The notes under the pieces: model-generated
What the model saw: only the letters and a program-made list of their open reading frames with translations
The model's database searches: none
What the model was told of the DNA's origin: nothing
In this document: positions 15,585 to 25,316 of the stretch, piece after piece
How positions within the stretch are numbered: the first letter of the stretch is position 1
How the letters are laid out: each line of letters opens with the position of its first letter
From: Noviherbaspirillum_A sp047237965
GTDB lineage: Bacteria > Pseudomonadota > Gammaproteobacteria > Burkholderiales > Burkholderiaceae_D
Assembly: GCF_047237965.1 (NCBI RefSeq)
Contig: NZ_JBDFLX010000001.1
Location: 744,001-808,000, forward strand
Direction: 5' to 3'
Length of the DNA stretch: 64,000 nt
Translations under genes and position numbers: made by a program

Positions 15585-17720
15585 GGCCCCTTTGGCGCGT
15601 AGCAAGTTGGCGATCTCGGTATGCCCCCTAGAGATGGCGCGGTCCAGTGCATTGCTTGTCCCGTTACTGCTGTCATTGACTGCAATGCCACGGTCGAGCA
15701 GCAATTTCACAATGTCGATGAACCCCCGTTCAGCTGCGTAGGTGAGCGGCGCGGTTCCGTACCCATCGACCACATGGATGGATGCGCCGTTGGCCAGCAA
15801 CTGCTGAACGATGTCCACGCTCCCGCTAAAAGTTGCTTCTAGCAGCGCCGTCCTGCCGTGTTTATTCGCAAAATGGGTCTTGGCGCCATGCTTCAGCAAT
15901 AGCTTGACGTTGTCCGCAGTCCTTGATCTGCTGGCATTAATCAAAGCGGTATTCCCATCATGATCGACCTGATTGATGTCCATGCCTAGTTCCAGCAGGT
16001 GTTTCAGCATGGCAGTACTGTTACTATTCGCCGCCGCGTGCAGGGCATTAACGCCAAGAGATCCAACATGTTTCAGACTCGCCCCGTTGGCGAGCAGTAC
16101 GTTCACTATTTCCAGGTGTCCCCGCCATGCCGCCTGCATCAGCGGTGTGTTCGATGTTTCCTTGGGCTCCACTTCCGCTCCATTGGCAATCAGCACGTTC
16201 AACACTGGCATGTTTCCAATGAATGCGGCCGCTGCCAGCGCCCCGTGGCCGTTCACGTAAGCATTGACGTTGCAGCCATTTGCGAGAAGGAACTGGATTA
16301 CCGGCACATCGCTATGTTGAGCAGCCATGGATAGGAGAAAGCTGTGGCATGGCCGTTGCGCGTTCAGATCCACGCCATGAGACAGCAGCGCAATGATCGG
16401 AACGCTGTCACCGGACGTGACCGCGCAATCCAGTGCGCTGTAATGATTCTTTGCCTGATGGCGGATATCCGCTCCCTTTGCGATCAGCGTCTTTACCAGA
16501 TCAAGGCTGGCCCCTTTCCGGCTAACAGCCCGCATCAGCACCGAATTGCCATGCGCATCGGTCGCATTGACATCCGCGCCTTTTGCCACCAACAGGCTGC
16601 ATACCGCGTCACGTCCGCATGCCACGGCGATGATCAACGGCGTATCCCCCTGCGCATCCTTGCTTTCCAGCCCAGCCCCGCACGCCAGCAGCAATGCCGC
16701 CTTGACCACCTTGCCGCTCCTGCAGGCTGCCAGCAGCGCCCGGTCGTTCTGCTGCTGGTCGGCCTGGATGTTGCCGCCATCGTGCTGCGCGGCCAGCATA
16801 GTCACAAGCTGCAGCACCTCCTGCCGGGTGGTGCCAGCCTGGTCGATGACATGGCCCGGGCTTGCCAGCAGGCTCAGCAGCACCTCGATATGGCCGCCCT
16901 CGGCGGCAAGCTGGATGGCGCTAGCGCCGCTCTGGTTAAGCTGTGCCGCGCTGGCGCCCCTGCCCAGCAGGCGCCGTACGATGTCGGCATGGCCGCCAGC
17001 GGCGGCCAACATGAGCGCGCTGTCCCCGTTCCGGTTCACATGATGCAGATCAGACTTGCTTGCCAGCCGCCTGACCATCTCCGCATGGCCATGGCTGGCA
17101 GCCAGCATCAGCGGTGTGTTGCCCTCGTGGTTAGCCATGAGCACAGTCCGCGCGTTGGCCAGCAATGGCGACAGGATAGTTAACTGGTTCATCAGCGCAG
17201 CCATATGCAGCGGCGTGTTGCCCGCATGGTCGCCCATGCCCGCATCCGCACCGCGTTGCAACAGCAACTCGATCATGTTGGCATTGGCGTTGCTCACTGC
17301 ATGATGCAGCGCGGTAGCGCCGGTTTGCGCGTCACGCTCGTTGATGTTGGCGCCATGCTCGAGCAGCAGAAGCACGGCGGCGGACTTTCCCGCCGATACG
17401 GCATGGCACAGCGCATGGTATGTGGCCGCTGGGCCGGGAGCAGTGCCGAGCAGCAGGCTCATCACCGCCGTGTTGCCGGCGCTGGCGGCAGCGTATAGCA
17501 GCGCCTGGTCGTCGCCGCCTGCAATGGGCCGCAGGGTAGGCCGGGTCCAGGTGAGCTGCACGCCGGCCGCCGCTGGGGGTCCGATAAGCGTAATGCCGGG
17601 ATGCGGCGTTGGCGTGGCAACAGCCATGCCGGGGAGTGGCTGTCCTACTGGGACGGCGGGTTCTCCAGGGGCAGCAGTCGGAACGGGATTCAATCTCGGT
17701 GGGGCGAATTCGACATCCAT
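15567..17720 (-). CDS. Large ankyrin-repeat protein
   Basis: A 717-residue protein. The first 60 residues are proline- and alanine-rich (PAVPVGQPLPGMAVATPTPHP), and almost all the rest is a continuous array of about 19-20 ankyrin repeats of roughly 33 residues. Typical units read GNTPLHMAALMNQLTILSPL and GNTALINASRSRTADNVKLL. No signal peptide, transmembrane segment or catalytic domain is visible. AAGGAGAG fixes the start at 17720, although the frame is open to 17843. Ankyrin arrays bind proteins; such proteins can be effectors in host-associated bacteria, but no secretion signal supports that here. The neighbouring metC and small membrane protein offer no functional clue. Confidence 0.9.
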   Translation of the reverse strand: MDVEFAPPRLNPVPTAAPGEPAVPVGQPLPGMAVATPTPHPGITLIGPPAAAGVQLTWTRPTLRPIAGGDDQALLYAAASAGNTAVMSLLLGTAPGPAATYHALCHAVSAGKSAAVLLLLEHGANINERDAQTGATALHHAVSNANANMIELLLQRGADAGMGDHAGNTPLHMAALMNQLTILSPLLANARTVLMANHEGNTPLMLAASHGHAEMVRRLASKSDLHHVNRNGDSALMLAAAGGHADIVRRLLGRGASAAQLNQSGASAIQLAAEGGHIEVLLSLLASPGHVIDQAGTTRQEVLQLVTMLAAQHDGGNIQADQQQNDRALLAACRSGKVVKAALLLACGAGLESKDAQGDTPLIIAVACGRDAVCSLLVAKGADVNATDAHGNSVLMRAVSRKGASLDLVKTLIAKGADIRHQAKNHYSALDCAVTSGDSVPIIALLSHGVDLNAQRPCHSFLLSMAAQHSDVPVIQFLLANGCNVNAYVNGHGALAAAAFIGNMPVLNVLIANGAEVEPKETSNTPLMQAAWRGHLEIVNVLLANGASLKHVGSLGVNALHAAANSNSTAMLKHLLELGMDINQVDHDGNTALINASRSRTADNVKLLLKHGAKTHFANKHGRTALLEATFSGSVDIVQQLLANGASIHVVDGYGTAPLTYAAERGFIDIVKLLLDRGIAVNDSSNGTSNALDRAISRGHTEIANLLRAKGARLSSQ

Positions 17721-17749
17721 GGCACTCTCCTTTATGCATGCATCGGAAG

Positions 17750-17775
17750 AAAAACCGCCCTCAAAACGAGGGCGG
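17750..17775 (-). terminator. Intrinsic terminator hairpin just upstream of the ankyrin gene
   Basis: Read on the minus strand, CCGCCCTC, a GTTTT loop and GAGGGCGG form a perfect 8-bp stem followed by TTTTTC. It ends about 30 bp before the ankyrin start, in the same direction. It either ends the transcript of the upstream membrane-protein gene or attenuates the ankyrin gene. Confidence 0.65.
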
Positions 17776-17905
17776 GCAATGTGAAGCGTGCATGGGTAGC
17801 GCGGTAGGGCGTTTGGTTCAACCAGCAGGGGAGATGCGCGCAATCCTCAGTTTGGCGCAACAAGCGATAACGTGTTCATCCCTTGAAAAGTCGGCTCAGC
17901 CTCGT

Positions 17906-18268
17906 TCAAGCCGGTATGGGCTTATTGTCATTCAAGGCGAAGAAGCCGCGCAGCAAGCGGTACGCCTTCCACAGCCAGGCTGCGCCCCACACCACGAAGG
18001 CAAGCGGAATCCCCACCACGGTGGCGAACAGCAGGCCGCCGAGGATCATCCAGACGACATACCACCAGAAGGACCGGATCTGCCATGTATGGTGGCTATA
18101 GACGAAGGTGCCGGCCGCGTCGTCGCGTTTCAGGTAACTGATGATCAGCGGCACCCAGCCAAAGGCGCCCATCGAAAACACCAGGCTGGCGGCATGGAAC
18201 AGGTAAAGCCACCAGGCAAGGTTCTTGCGGGACTGCAACTGCGTATCGAGTACCAGCTCCTGCATCAT
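17906..18268 (-). CDS. Small membrane protein, DUF4870-like
   Basis: A 120-residue protein with three hydrophobic segments (about 19-45, 69-82 and 83-105), including WWLYLFHAASLVFSMGAFGWVPLIISY and FWWYVVWMILGGLLFATVVG. The lengths and the pattern resemble small DUF4870-type inner-membrane proteins of unknown function. It starts 27 bp downstream of the serB stop on the same strand and is probably co-transcribed with serB. The tail ends in a short polar LNDNKPIPA. Confidence 0.72.
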   Translation of the reverse strand: MMQELVLDTQLQSRKNLAWWLYLFHAASLVFSMGAFGWVPLIISYLKRDDAAGTFVYSHHTWQIRSFWWYVVWMILGGLLFATVVGIPLAFVVWGAAWLWKAYRLLRGFFALNDNKPIPA

Positions 18269-18295
18269 CTGCGGCCTCCAAGGTCGTGCCTGGCG

Positions 18296-19138
18296 TTATT
18301 GCGCAAGCAGGGCCAAGATGCCGTCCAGACCGGAAAAATTCAAGGCGACATCGGCTTGCGCGCGAACAACAGGTTTGGCGCGGTACGCCACCGACAGGCC
18401 TGCCACCGACATCATCTTCAGGTCGTTCGCGCCGTCGCCCATCACGATGGCTTTCCGGGCCGGGATGCCGAGCTCGGCGCAGACCCGCTCCACGGTACGC
18501 TTCTTTTCCTCGGCGTCGACGATGCCGCCGACTACCTTGCCGGTCAGGCGGCCATCCGCGACTTCCAGCACATTGGCGTGGCTGTAGTCGAGGTCGAGCC
18601 GCTGACGCACACGGTCGGTAAAGAAGGTAAAGCCGCCGGAGACTAGCAGCGTCTTGACGCCGGCTGCATGGGCGGCGGAAATCAGCGCTTCCGCGCCAGG
18701 GGAAAATTTCAGCCGTTCGTCATACACCTTCTGCAACGCATTCGCGTCCAGGCCTTCCAGCAGCGCCACGCGGCGCGTCAGGCTTTCCGCGAATTCGATC
18801 TCGCCGCGCATCGCCGCTTCGGTTATGGCCGCCACCTGGGGCTTCAGGCCCTGCATGTCGGCGATCTCGTCGATGCATTCGATGGTGATCACCGTGGAGT
18901 CCATGTCCATGGCCAGCAGGCCGAAATCCGACAAGCGCCGGCCGGGTTCGATGAAGGTGGCATCCACCCTGGCCTGCAGGCTGGCCTCCTCGATCTGGCT
19001 GCGTACCGCAGGACCGTCGGCCACATCGACGCAGCGCCATGCGTGAGCATGGACCTGCTCGATGCGTGCCGGTTGGCACGGGGCCGCCAGCCGGTCTATG
19101 GTTGCGCGGTCGGTGCTGCCTTGGAAAATCAGGTTCAT
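18296..19138 (-). CDS. serB: Phosphoserine phosphatase SerB
   Basis: Last enzyme of serine synthesis: hydrolyses O-phosphoserine. The 280-residue protein has a short N-terminal ACT-like region (about 1-70) and an HAD domain with the nucleophile motif DMDST (D78, D80), the VSGGFTFF segment and the metal-binding GDGANDLKMM near the C-terminus. Length and motifs match the bacterial SerB family. It lies 25 bp downstream of mfd on the same strand, so read-through from mfd is possible. Confidence 0.94.
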   Translation of the reverse strand: MNLIFQGSTDRATIDRLAAPCQPARIEQVHAHAWRCVDVADGPAVRSQIEEASLQARVDATFIEPGRRLSDFGLLAMDMDSTVITIECIDEIADMQGLKPQVAAITEAAMRGEIEFAESLTRRVALLEGLDANALQKVYDERLKFSPGAEALISAAHAAGVKTLLVSGGFTFFTDRVRQRLDLDYSHANVLEVADGRLTGKVVGGIVDAEEKKRTVERVCAELGIPARKAIVMGDGANDLKMMSVAGLSVAYRAKPVVRAQADVALNFSGLDGILALLAQ

Positions 19139-19163
19139 AAGCTGAGTCAGTAAAAAGAGTGGT

Positions 19164-22100
19164 TCAACCCACCAGCGAGCGCAGGGTGGACTTCACCTGC
19201 TGCACACGGGCGGAAAGGTCGGGCATGTTGGCGGTGATGCGCAGCTTGTCCTGGCCGTTGAGCTTGATGTGGCGGTTCTTCTGGATCAGCTCGATGATGC
19301 GCATCGCATCCACCGGCGGATTCGGTTCGAACTGCAGCAGCGCCGATTCCGCATGCGCATCGATCTTGACGATGCCCAGCGGCTTGGCGGCGATGCGCAG
19401 CCTGTGGGTCTCGATCAGTGCGCGCGCCGGATCGGGCAGCTTGCCGAAGCGGTCGATCAGCTCTTCCTGCAGGTCGTCCACCGCTTCCTGGCTGCCGCAG
19501 TTGGCCAGCCGCTTGTACAGCGACAGCCGTTCATGCACGTCGCCGCAGAAGTCATTCGGCAGCAGCGCCGGCACGTGGAGGTTGATCTCGGTGGTGGAGG
19601 ACAGCGGCGCCGCGAGATCCGGCTCCTTGCCATTCTTCAGCGAACGCACGGCTTCGTTGAGCATGTCCGAATACATCTGGAAGCCGACCTCGATCATCTC
19701 GCCGGACTGGCTCTCGCCCAGCACCTCGCCAGCGCCGCGGATTTCCAGGTCGTGCATGGCCAGGTAGAAGCCGCTGCCCAGCTCCTCCATCTGCTGGATG
19801 GCGTCGAGCCTGCGCTGGGCCAGCTTGGTCAGGCCCTGCACATCATTGACCAGCAGGTAGGCATAGGCCTGGTGATGGGACCGTCCGACCCGGCCGCGCA
19901 GCTGGTGCAGCTGCGCCAGGCCGAACTTGTCAGCGCGGTGCATCACGATGGTATTGGCGCTCGGCACGTCGATGCCGGTTTCAATGATGGTGGTGCACAG
20001 CAGTATGTTGAAGCGCTGTGCCACGAAGTCGCGCATCACCTTTTCCAGGTCGCGCTCATGCATCTGGCCATGCGCCACGCCGATGCGCGCTTCCGGCATC
20101 AGCGCTTCCAGCATGGCCTTGCGGTTCTCGATGGTCTCGACTTCATTGTGCAGGAAATACACCTGGCCGCCGCGCTTGAGTTCGCGCAGGCAGGCCTCGC
20201 GGATCACGCCTTCGGATTCGCTGCGCACGAAGGTCTTGATTGCCAGCCGCTTCTGCGGTGCGGTGGCGATCACGGAAAAGTCGCGCAGTCCTTCCAGCGC
20301 CATGCCCAGCGTGCGCGGGATCGGCGTGGCGGTCAGGGTCAGCACATCGACCTCGGCCCGCAATGCCTTCAGCGCTTCCTTCTGGCGCACGCCGAAGCGA
20401 TGCTCCTCGTCGATGATCACCAGGCCCAGGCGCGCAAATTTCACGTCGCCCGACAAGAGCTTGTGGGTGCCGATGACGATGTCCACGGTGCCGTCGCCCA
20501 TGCCCTTGATCGCCTGGCTTACTTCCTTGCCGGTGCGAAAGCGTGACAGTTCGGCGATCTTCACCGGCCAGTCGGCAAAGCGGTCGGCGAAGGTCTGCGC
20601 ATGCTGCTCGGCCAGCAGCGTGGTCGGCGCCAGGATTGCTACCTGCTTGCCGCCCAGCACCGCGACGAAGGCGGCGCGCAATGCCACCTCGGTCTTGCCG
20701 AAGCCGACATCGCCGCAGATCAGGCGGTCCATCGGCTTGCCGCTGGTCATGTCGTGGATGACCGCATTGATCGCGGCCGCCTGGTCTGGGGTTTCCTCGA
20801 AGCCGAAGCTTTCGGCGAAGGCGACATAGTCATGCGCCGAGTATTCGAAGGCATGACCCTGGCGCACCGCGCGGCGGGCATACAGGTTCAGCAGTTCGGC
20901 AGCCGTATCGCGCACCTGCTGCGCGGCCCGGCGCTTGGCCTTGTCCCACTGGCCCGAACCCAGGCTGTGCAGCGGCGCATCCTCAGGCGATGCGCCCGAA
21001 TAGCGGGAAATCACATGCAGCTGCGACACCGGCACGTAGAGCTTGGTCTCCTTCGCATATTCCAGATGAAGGAATTCGGTCTCGCCTTCGCCGAGGTCCA
21101 TGCTGATCAGGCCCATGTAGCGGCCGATGCCGTGACTGACATGCACTACCGGGTCGCCGATCTTCAGTTCGGACAGGTCGCGCACCATGGCCTCGACCTG
21201 GGTCGCGGCTTCCTGGCGTTTGCGGCCAGCCCTGCGTCCCGATCCGGCATACAGCTCGGTCTCGGTGATGAAGGCGACATGCCCGAGTTCGGGCGCCAGC
21301 TCGAAGCCCGCATGCAGCGGCGCCACGCCCAGCATGACCGGCGCGGCGGAGGTGATGAAGTCCTGATAGCCGTCGCACAGCGACAGCGGCAGGTTGTATT
21401 CGCTGAAGTATTGCTGCAGGGTCTCGCGCCGGCCGCTGCTCTCGGCGCAAATCATCACCCTTCGGTCGGTGCGATCCAGGTAGCTGCGCAGGTTTGCCAA
21501 CGGATCGTCCATGCGCCGGTTCACCGCCAGGTTGGGCAGCGGCGAAGAAAGCGCAGACGGCGCATCGTCATACTGCAGCGTCAGGCGGCCGTGCGCCTTG
21601 GCCAGCGTGAAGAAGTCCTCGTCGGTCAGGAACAGCGCCTGCGGCTCAAGCAGCGGCCGTTCGCGGTCGCTTTTCAGGAAACGGTAGCGCGACTGGGTAT
21701 CGTTCCAGAAGCGCTTGATGGCGCCGTCGATGTCGCCCAGGAGCGCAATGGTGGTGTTTTCGGGGAGATACTGGAACAGCGTGGCGGTGTGGTCGAAGAA
21801 CAGCGGCAGATAGTATTCGATGCCTGCCGACGCGATGCCGTTGCCGATGTCCTTGTAGATCGCCGAGCGGGTCGGGTCGCCTTCGAACACCTCGCGCCAG
21901 CGTCCGCGAAAGGCGGTGCGGGCGGTTTCGTCCATCGGGAATTCACGGCCAGGCAGCAGCCGCACCTCGCGCACCGGATACAGCGAGCGCTGGGTGTCGG
22001 CATCGAAGGTGCGGATGGTTTCTATCGTGTCGCCGAACAGGTCGATCCGGTAGGGCAGCGCCGAGCCCATCGGGAACAGGTCGATCAGGCCGCCGCGCAC

Positions 22101-22613
22101 CGAGTATTCGCCAGGCGACATCACCTGGCTGACATGGGTATAGCCAGCCAGCGTGAGCTGCGACTTCAGCCTTGCCTCATCCAGCGTCTCGCCCTGCTTG
22201 AAGAAAAAGGTGTAGGCCGCCAGGAAGGAGGGCGGCGCCATGCGCGTGAGAGCCGTTGTCGCAGGCACGATCAGCACGTCACACTGGCCGTTCTGCAGTT
22301 CATGCAGGGTGGCAAGCCTCTCGGACACCAGGTCCTGGTGCGGCGAGAAGGCGTCGTACGGCAGGGTTTCCCAGTCTGGCAGCAGATGGCAGCGCAGCGC
22401 GTCCTGGGTGTCGTCGCCACGGAACCAGGGGATCTCGTTCTGCAGTCGCTGGGCATCGCCGGCATTGGCGACCACGACTGCCAGGGTCTGCCCACGCGCC
22501 TTCAGCGTCAGTGCAGCCTGCGCCAGCAGGTAGGAATCGGCCGAGCCGTGGACGACTGGGAGCGCAAAACGGGAGCCGGGTTTGGGAAGAATGTTTTTGA
22601 GGTCAAATGGCAT
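19164..22613 (-). CDS. mfd: Transcription-repair coupling factor Mfd
   Basis: ATP-dependent translocase that removes RNA polymerase stalled at DNA lesions and recruits UvrA. The 1149-residue protein shows the UvrB-homology region near the N-terminus, the RNA polymerase interaction domain, the RecG-like helicase with GDVGFGKTEVALRAAF (Walker A), IIDEEHRFGV (DEEH box) and ATPIPRTLGMAL, and the C-terminal TRCF domain. An in-frame ATG ten codons upstream (22643) is possible; homology begins at MPFDLKNILP. The start region faces the ispD promoter. Confidence 0.96.
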   Translation of the reverse strand: MPFDLKNILPKPGSRFALPVVHGSADSYLLAQAALTLKARGQTLAVVVANAGDAQRLQNEIPWFRGDDTQDALRCHLLPDWETLPYDAFSPHQDLVSERLATLHELQNGQCDVLIVPATTALTRMAPPSFLAAYTFFFKQGETLDEARLKSQLTLAGYTHVSQVMSPGEYSVRGGLIDLFPMGSALPYRIDLFGDTIETIRTFDADTQRSLYPVREVRLLPGREFPMDETARTAFRGRWREVFEGDPTRSAIYKDIGNGIASAGIEYYLPLFFDHTATLFQYLPENTTIALLGDIDGAIKRFWNDTQSRYRFLKSDRERPLLEPQALFLTDEDFFTLAKAHGRLTLQYDDAPSALSSPLPNLAVNRRMDDPLANLRSYLDRTDRRVMICAESSGRRETLQQYFSEYNLPLSLCDGYQDFITSAAPVMLGVAPLHAGFELAPELGHVAFITETELYAGSGRRAGRKRQEAATQVEAMVRDLSELKIGDPVVHVSHGIGRYMGLISMDLGEGETEFLHLEYAKETKLYVPVSQLHVISRYSGASPEDAPLHSLGSGQWDKAKRRAAQQVRDTAAELLNLYARRAVRQGHAFEYSAHDYVAFAESFGFEETPDQAAAINAVIHDMTSGKPMDRLICGDVGFGKTEVALRAAFVAVLGGKQVAILAPTTLLAEQHAQTFADRFADWPVKIAELSRFRTGKEVSQAIKGMGDGTVDIVIGTHKLLSGDVKFARLGLVIIDEEHRFGVRQKEALKALRAEVDVLTLTATPIPRTLGMALEGLRDFSVIATAPQKRLAIKTFVRSESEGVIREACLRELKRGGQVYFLHNEVETIENRKAMLEALMPEARIGVAHGQMHERDLEKVMRDFVAQRFNILLCTTIIETGIDVPSANTIVMHRADKFGLAQLHQLRGRVGRSHHQAYAYLLVNDVQGLTKLAQRRLDAIQQMEELGSGFYLAMHDLEIRGAGEVLGESQSGEMIEVGFQMYSDMLNEAVRSLKNGKEPDLAAPLSSTTEINLHVPALLPNDFCGDVHERLSLYKRLANCGSQEAVDDLQEELIDRFGKLPDPARALIETHRLRIAAKPLGIVKIDAHAESALLQFEPNPPVDAMRIIELIQKNRHIKLNGQDKLRITANMPDLSARVQQVKSTLRSLVG

Positions 22614-22666
22614 CGGAAGGCGGTATCGGGAGTGCCATGTCAATGAAGTGGCGCAGGGCCGCTGAT

Positions 22667-22695
22667 TTGACAGTAAAAAGAGTTGCGATTATAAA
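22667..22695 (+). promoter_or_regulatory. Strong promoter for ispD-ispF
   Basis: A perfect TTGACA (22667-22672) and TATAAA (22690-22695) are separated by 17 bp, close to the sigma-70 consensus, about 50 bp upstream of the ispD start. Confidence 0.75.
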
Positions 22696-22746
22696 CCAAG
22701 CATCTTTTTTCCATTGCCGCCACCCGCGCCGCCCGGCGCCCATACC

Positions 22747-23448
22747 ATGATCCCTCCCCGGTACTTTGCCCTGATTCCCGCCGCCGGCGTCGGCGCGCGC
22801 ATGGGCGCCGCCATGCCCAAGCAGTATGCGAGCCTGGCCGGCAAGCCCATGCTGCGCCATGTGCTGGACACCTTTGCAGGCATGGAAGCCATCACCCACA
22901 CCTTCGCCGTGGTGGGTGGCAGCGACGGCTACATCGACGACCTGATGCGCAACGGGCCCAGCCTGGCGGGACGGGTGACCATCGTGCGCGATGGCGGCGA
23001 CACCCGCCGCCAGTCGGTGCTTAACGGCCTGCTGGCAATGCGTCCGCAGATCGCCGACGATGAATGGGTGCTGGTGCATGATGCCGCCCGGCCCGGTCTC
23101 AGCGCTGGCCTTGCCGTCCGGCTGATCGAGGCCCTGCACGCGGATGACGTTGGCGGCCTGCTGGCCCTGCCCATCGTCGATACGCTCAAGCGCAGCGACG
23201 GCGCCGGACGGGTTGACGCCACCGTGCCGCGCGATGGCCTGTGGGCTGCCCAGACGCCGCAGATGTTCCGTTACGGCCTGCTCAGGAAGGCGCTGGAGGC
23301 CGCAGCGGAAGTGACCGATGAGGCCAGCGCAATCGAGGCGCTCGGCTTGACGCCGCGCCTGGTGCCGGGCAGCCCGCGCAACCTGAAAGTAACGCTGCCG
23401 GACGATCTCGCTCTGGCTGAACTCTATCTGAAAGCATTGAATGACTGA
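22747..23448 (+). CDS. ispD: 2-C-methyl-D-erythritol 4-phosphate cytidylyltransferase IspD
   Basis: Third step of the MEP isoprenoid pathway: couples CTP and methylerythritol phosphate. The 233-residue product has the nucleotide-binding PAAGVGARMGAAMPKQY, the VLVHDAARPGLS motif, and the C-terminal NLKVTLPDDLALAE typical of IspD. The frame opens at 22714, but the family begins at about MIPPRYFALIPAAG, so the ATG at 22747 is used; no good ribosome site is visible for either. It overlaps ispF by 8 bp and is transcribed from the strong promoter just upstream. Confidence 0.95.
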   Translation: MIPPRYFALIPAAGVGARMGAAMPKQYASLAGKPMLRHVLDTFAGMEAITHTFAVVGGSDGYIDDLMRNGPSLAGRVTIVRDGGDTRRQSVLNGLLAMRPQIADDEWVLVHDAARPGLSAGLAVRLIEALHADDVGGLLALPIVDTLKRSDGAGRVDATVPRDGLWAAQTPQMFRYGLLRKALEAAAEVTDEASAIEALGLTPRLVPGSPRNLKVTLPDDLALAELYLKALND

Positions 23449-23938
23449 CACGACCATGCCGCCGTTCCGCGTAGGACAAGGCTACGACTGCCATGCGCTG
23501 GTGAGCGGGCGCAAGCTGGTGATCGGCGGCGTCACGATTCCGCATGCCACCGGGCTGCTCGGACACTCCGACGCCGATGTGCTGCTGCATGCGCTGACCG
23601 ATGCGCTGCTGGGCGCGGCCGGACTGGGCGACATCGGCCGCCATTTCCCCGATACCGCGGCCGAATTTGCCGGCGCCGATTCCCGCGTGCTGCTGCGTGA
23701 AGCCATCGGACGCGTCCGGGCCGCCGGCTACCTGGTCGGCAATGTCGACGCCACCATCATTGCCCAGGCGCCGAAAATGGCGCCGCATATCCCGACCATG
23801 GCGGCCAATGTCGCCGCCGACCTCGGCGTTGCCGTCGGCCAGGTGAACATCAAGGCCAAGACGAATGAGCGGCTGGGCTACCTCGGGCGCGAGGAAGGCA
23901 TCGCCGCTGAAGCGGTTGCCTTGCTGTACCGCGCATAA
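23441..23938 (+). CDS. ispF: 2-C-methyl-D-erythritol 2,4-cyclodiphosphate synthase IspF
   Basis: Fifth MEP-pathway enzyme; forms the cyclic diphosphate with loss of CMP. The 165-residue protein contains the zinc-binding GQGYDCHAL motif, HSDADVLLHALTDALLGA, GDIGRHFPDT and the C-terminal KTNERLGYLGREEGIAAEAVALL, all diagnostic. It starts inside the last codons of ispD, so translation of the two is coupled. The ispD-ispF order is common in proteobacteria. It is convergent with the histidine kinase gene, three bases away. Confidence 0.96.
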   Translation: MTDTTMPPFRVGQGYDCHALVSGRKLVIGGVTIPHATGLLGHSDADVLLHALTDALLGAAGLGDIGRHFPDTAAEFAGADSRVLLREAIGRVRAAGYLVGNVDATIIAQAPKMAPHIPTMAANVAADLGVAVGQVNIKAKTNERLGYLGREEGIAAEAVALLYRA

Positions 23939-23941
23939 ACG

Positions 23942-25297
23942 TCAGATCTTGCCGGCAGGCGCAAGCTGGAACGCGATGCGGGCCAGCAGGCCGCCCTGGT
24001 CGCGGTTCGACAGGCGCAGCGTGGCGCCGTGGCGCTGTACCACCCGTTCCACGATGGCCAGCCCGAGCCCGGCGCCGTTGGCCTGGCTGCGCGCGCTGTC
24101 CAGGCGCGTGAATGGCCGCAGCAGCTGCTCCAGCTCGCTGTCGGGCACGCCGGTGCCGCGGTCGCCAACTTCCAGCACCGCCTTGTCGCCGTCGCGCCAG
24201 CAGCGGATATCGATGTCGGTGCGGCTGCTTCCCGGTGTCTTGCCGTAGCGGCGTGCGTTCTCGATCAGGTTGTTGACCACGCGCCGCAGGTCGATGCCAT
24301 TGCCCAGCACTTCCAGGCCGCTGGTCACATCCGAAAAGATCTGCACGTCGGGCAGGCGCGACGCCTCGCGGGCGATGTCCATGATCAGCGCCGACAGGTC
24401 GACCGGCTGGCGTACTTCCTCGCCGGCAGGGCGGGCGTAGTCAAGGAACTGGCCAATGATGGCGTCCATCTGCGCCAGGTCGGACTGCATGCCGGCGCGG
24501 GCGTCATCGCTCAGCTTGGCCATTTCCACTTCCAGCAGCATGCGCGAGATCGGCGTACGCAAATCGTGCGAGATGCCGGCCAGGATCAGCGTGCGGTCTG
24601 ATTCGACCCGGTTCAGGTCCACCACCATCTGGTTGAAGCTGCCGTTGGCCTCTCGGATCTCGGTGGGTCCGCGCTCGGGCAGCGGCGCCGGCTGCTGGCC
24701 GCGGCCAATCGCTCGCGCAGCCTGCGTCAGGCGCGCCAGCGGCAGGTTGATCAAGCGGCTGATGAAGGCGGCGCCAGTCAGCGACAGCAGCAGCGTGATC
24801 GTGGCCCATCCCAGCAGTTGGATGCCGGAAGTGCGTTCGATGCGTTCCCGGTCCAGCGTCAGCCAGTAATCGTCGTCATCGATGGTGAAGCTGATCCAGA
24901 AGCCGGGAATGTCATTCACCGAGCCGGCGAAGCGGGTTTCAATGCCCAGCCGTGAGCGCACCATGGACTGGATCAGCGGCATCAGCGTGGTGTCCTGCGG
25001 CGGCGTGACCTTGTCGTTTTCCTCGCGTGGGTAGACCCGGATGCCTTCATTGCTGGCGAGGTCGAACAGCAGCTCGCGGCGCGACGTCGGCGCCGAATGG
25101 AGCAGGGCGGAGCGGGTAATCGTGACGATGGACGCCACCTGGCTGGCTATCTGCTCGGCGCGCGGCGTGCGCTCGACGATCCGGAAGCTGACAACCCATG
25201 CAGCCATGCTGGCCGCAATCAGGAATGACAGCAGGAAAAAAGTACGCCAGTAGAGTCCGCTGGTGAGCCAGGCAAACCGTGCAGGCTTGGCTAGCAT
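23942..25297 (-). CDS. EnvZ-type sensor histidine kinase
   Basis: Inner-membrane two-component kinase of 451 residues with two transmembrane segments (about 14-39 and 163-183) around a periplasmic sensor region, a HAMP linker, HisKA with GISHDLRTP (H244), N-box NNLIENARRYG, and ATPase boxes VGDRGTGVP and GAGLGLAIVE. It follows the response regulator gene on the same strand. The ATG at 25297 gives a short gap after that gene; an ATG at 25348 would make the genes overlap by 32 bp and add 17 residues. It resembles EnvZ of betaproteobacteria, whose signal is osmolarity, but the stimulus is not proven. Confidence 0.9.
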   Translation of the reverse strand: MLAKPARFAWLTSGLYWRTFFLLSFLIAASMAAWVVSFRIVERTPRAEQIASQVASIVTITRSALLHSAPTSRRELLFDLASNEGIRVYPREENDKVTPPQDTTLMPLIQSMVRSRLGIETRFAGSVNDIPGFWISFTIDDDDYWLTLDRERIERTSGIQLLGWATITLLLSLTGAAFISRLINLPLARLTQAARAIGRGQQPAPLPERGPTEIREANGSFNQMVVDLNRVESDRTLILAGISHDLRTPISRMLLEVEMAKLSDDARAGMQSDLAQMDAIIGQFLDYARPAGEEVRQPVDLSALIMDIAREASRLPDVQIFSDVTSGLEVLGNGIDLRRVVNNLIENARRYGKTPGSSRTDIDIRCWRDGDKAVLEVGDRGTGVPDSELEQLLRPFTRLDSARSQANGAGLGLAIVERVVQRHGATLRLSNRDQGGLLARIAFQLAPAGKI

Positions 25298-25316
25298 GGA
25301 ACCGCGAGCACACGCT

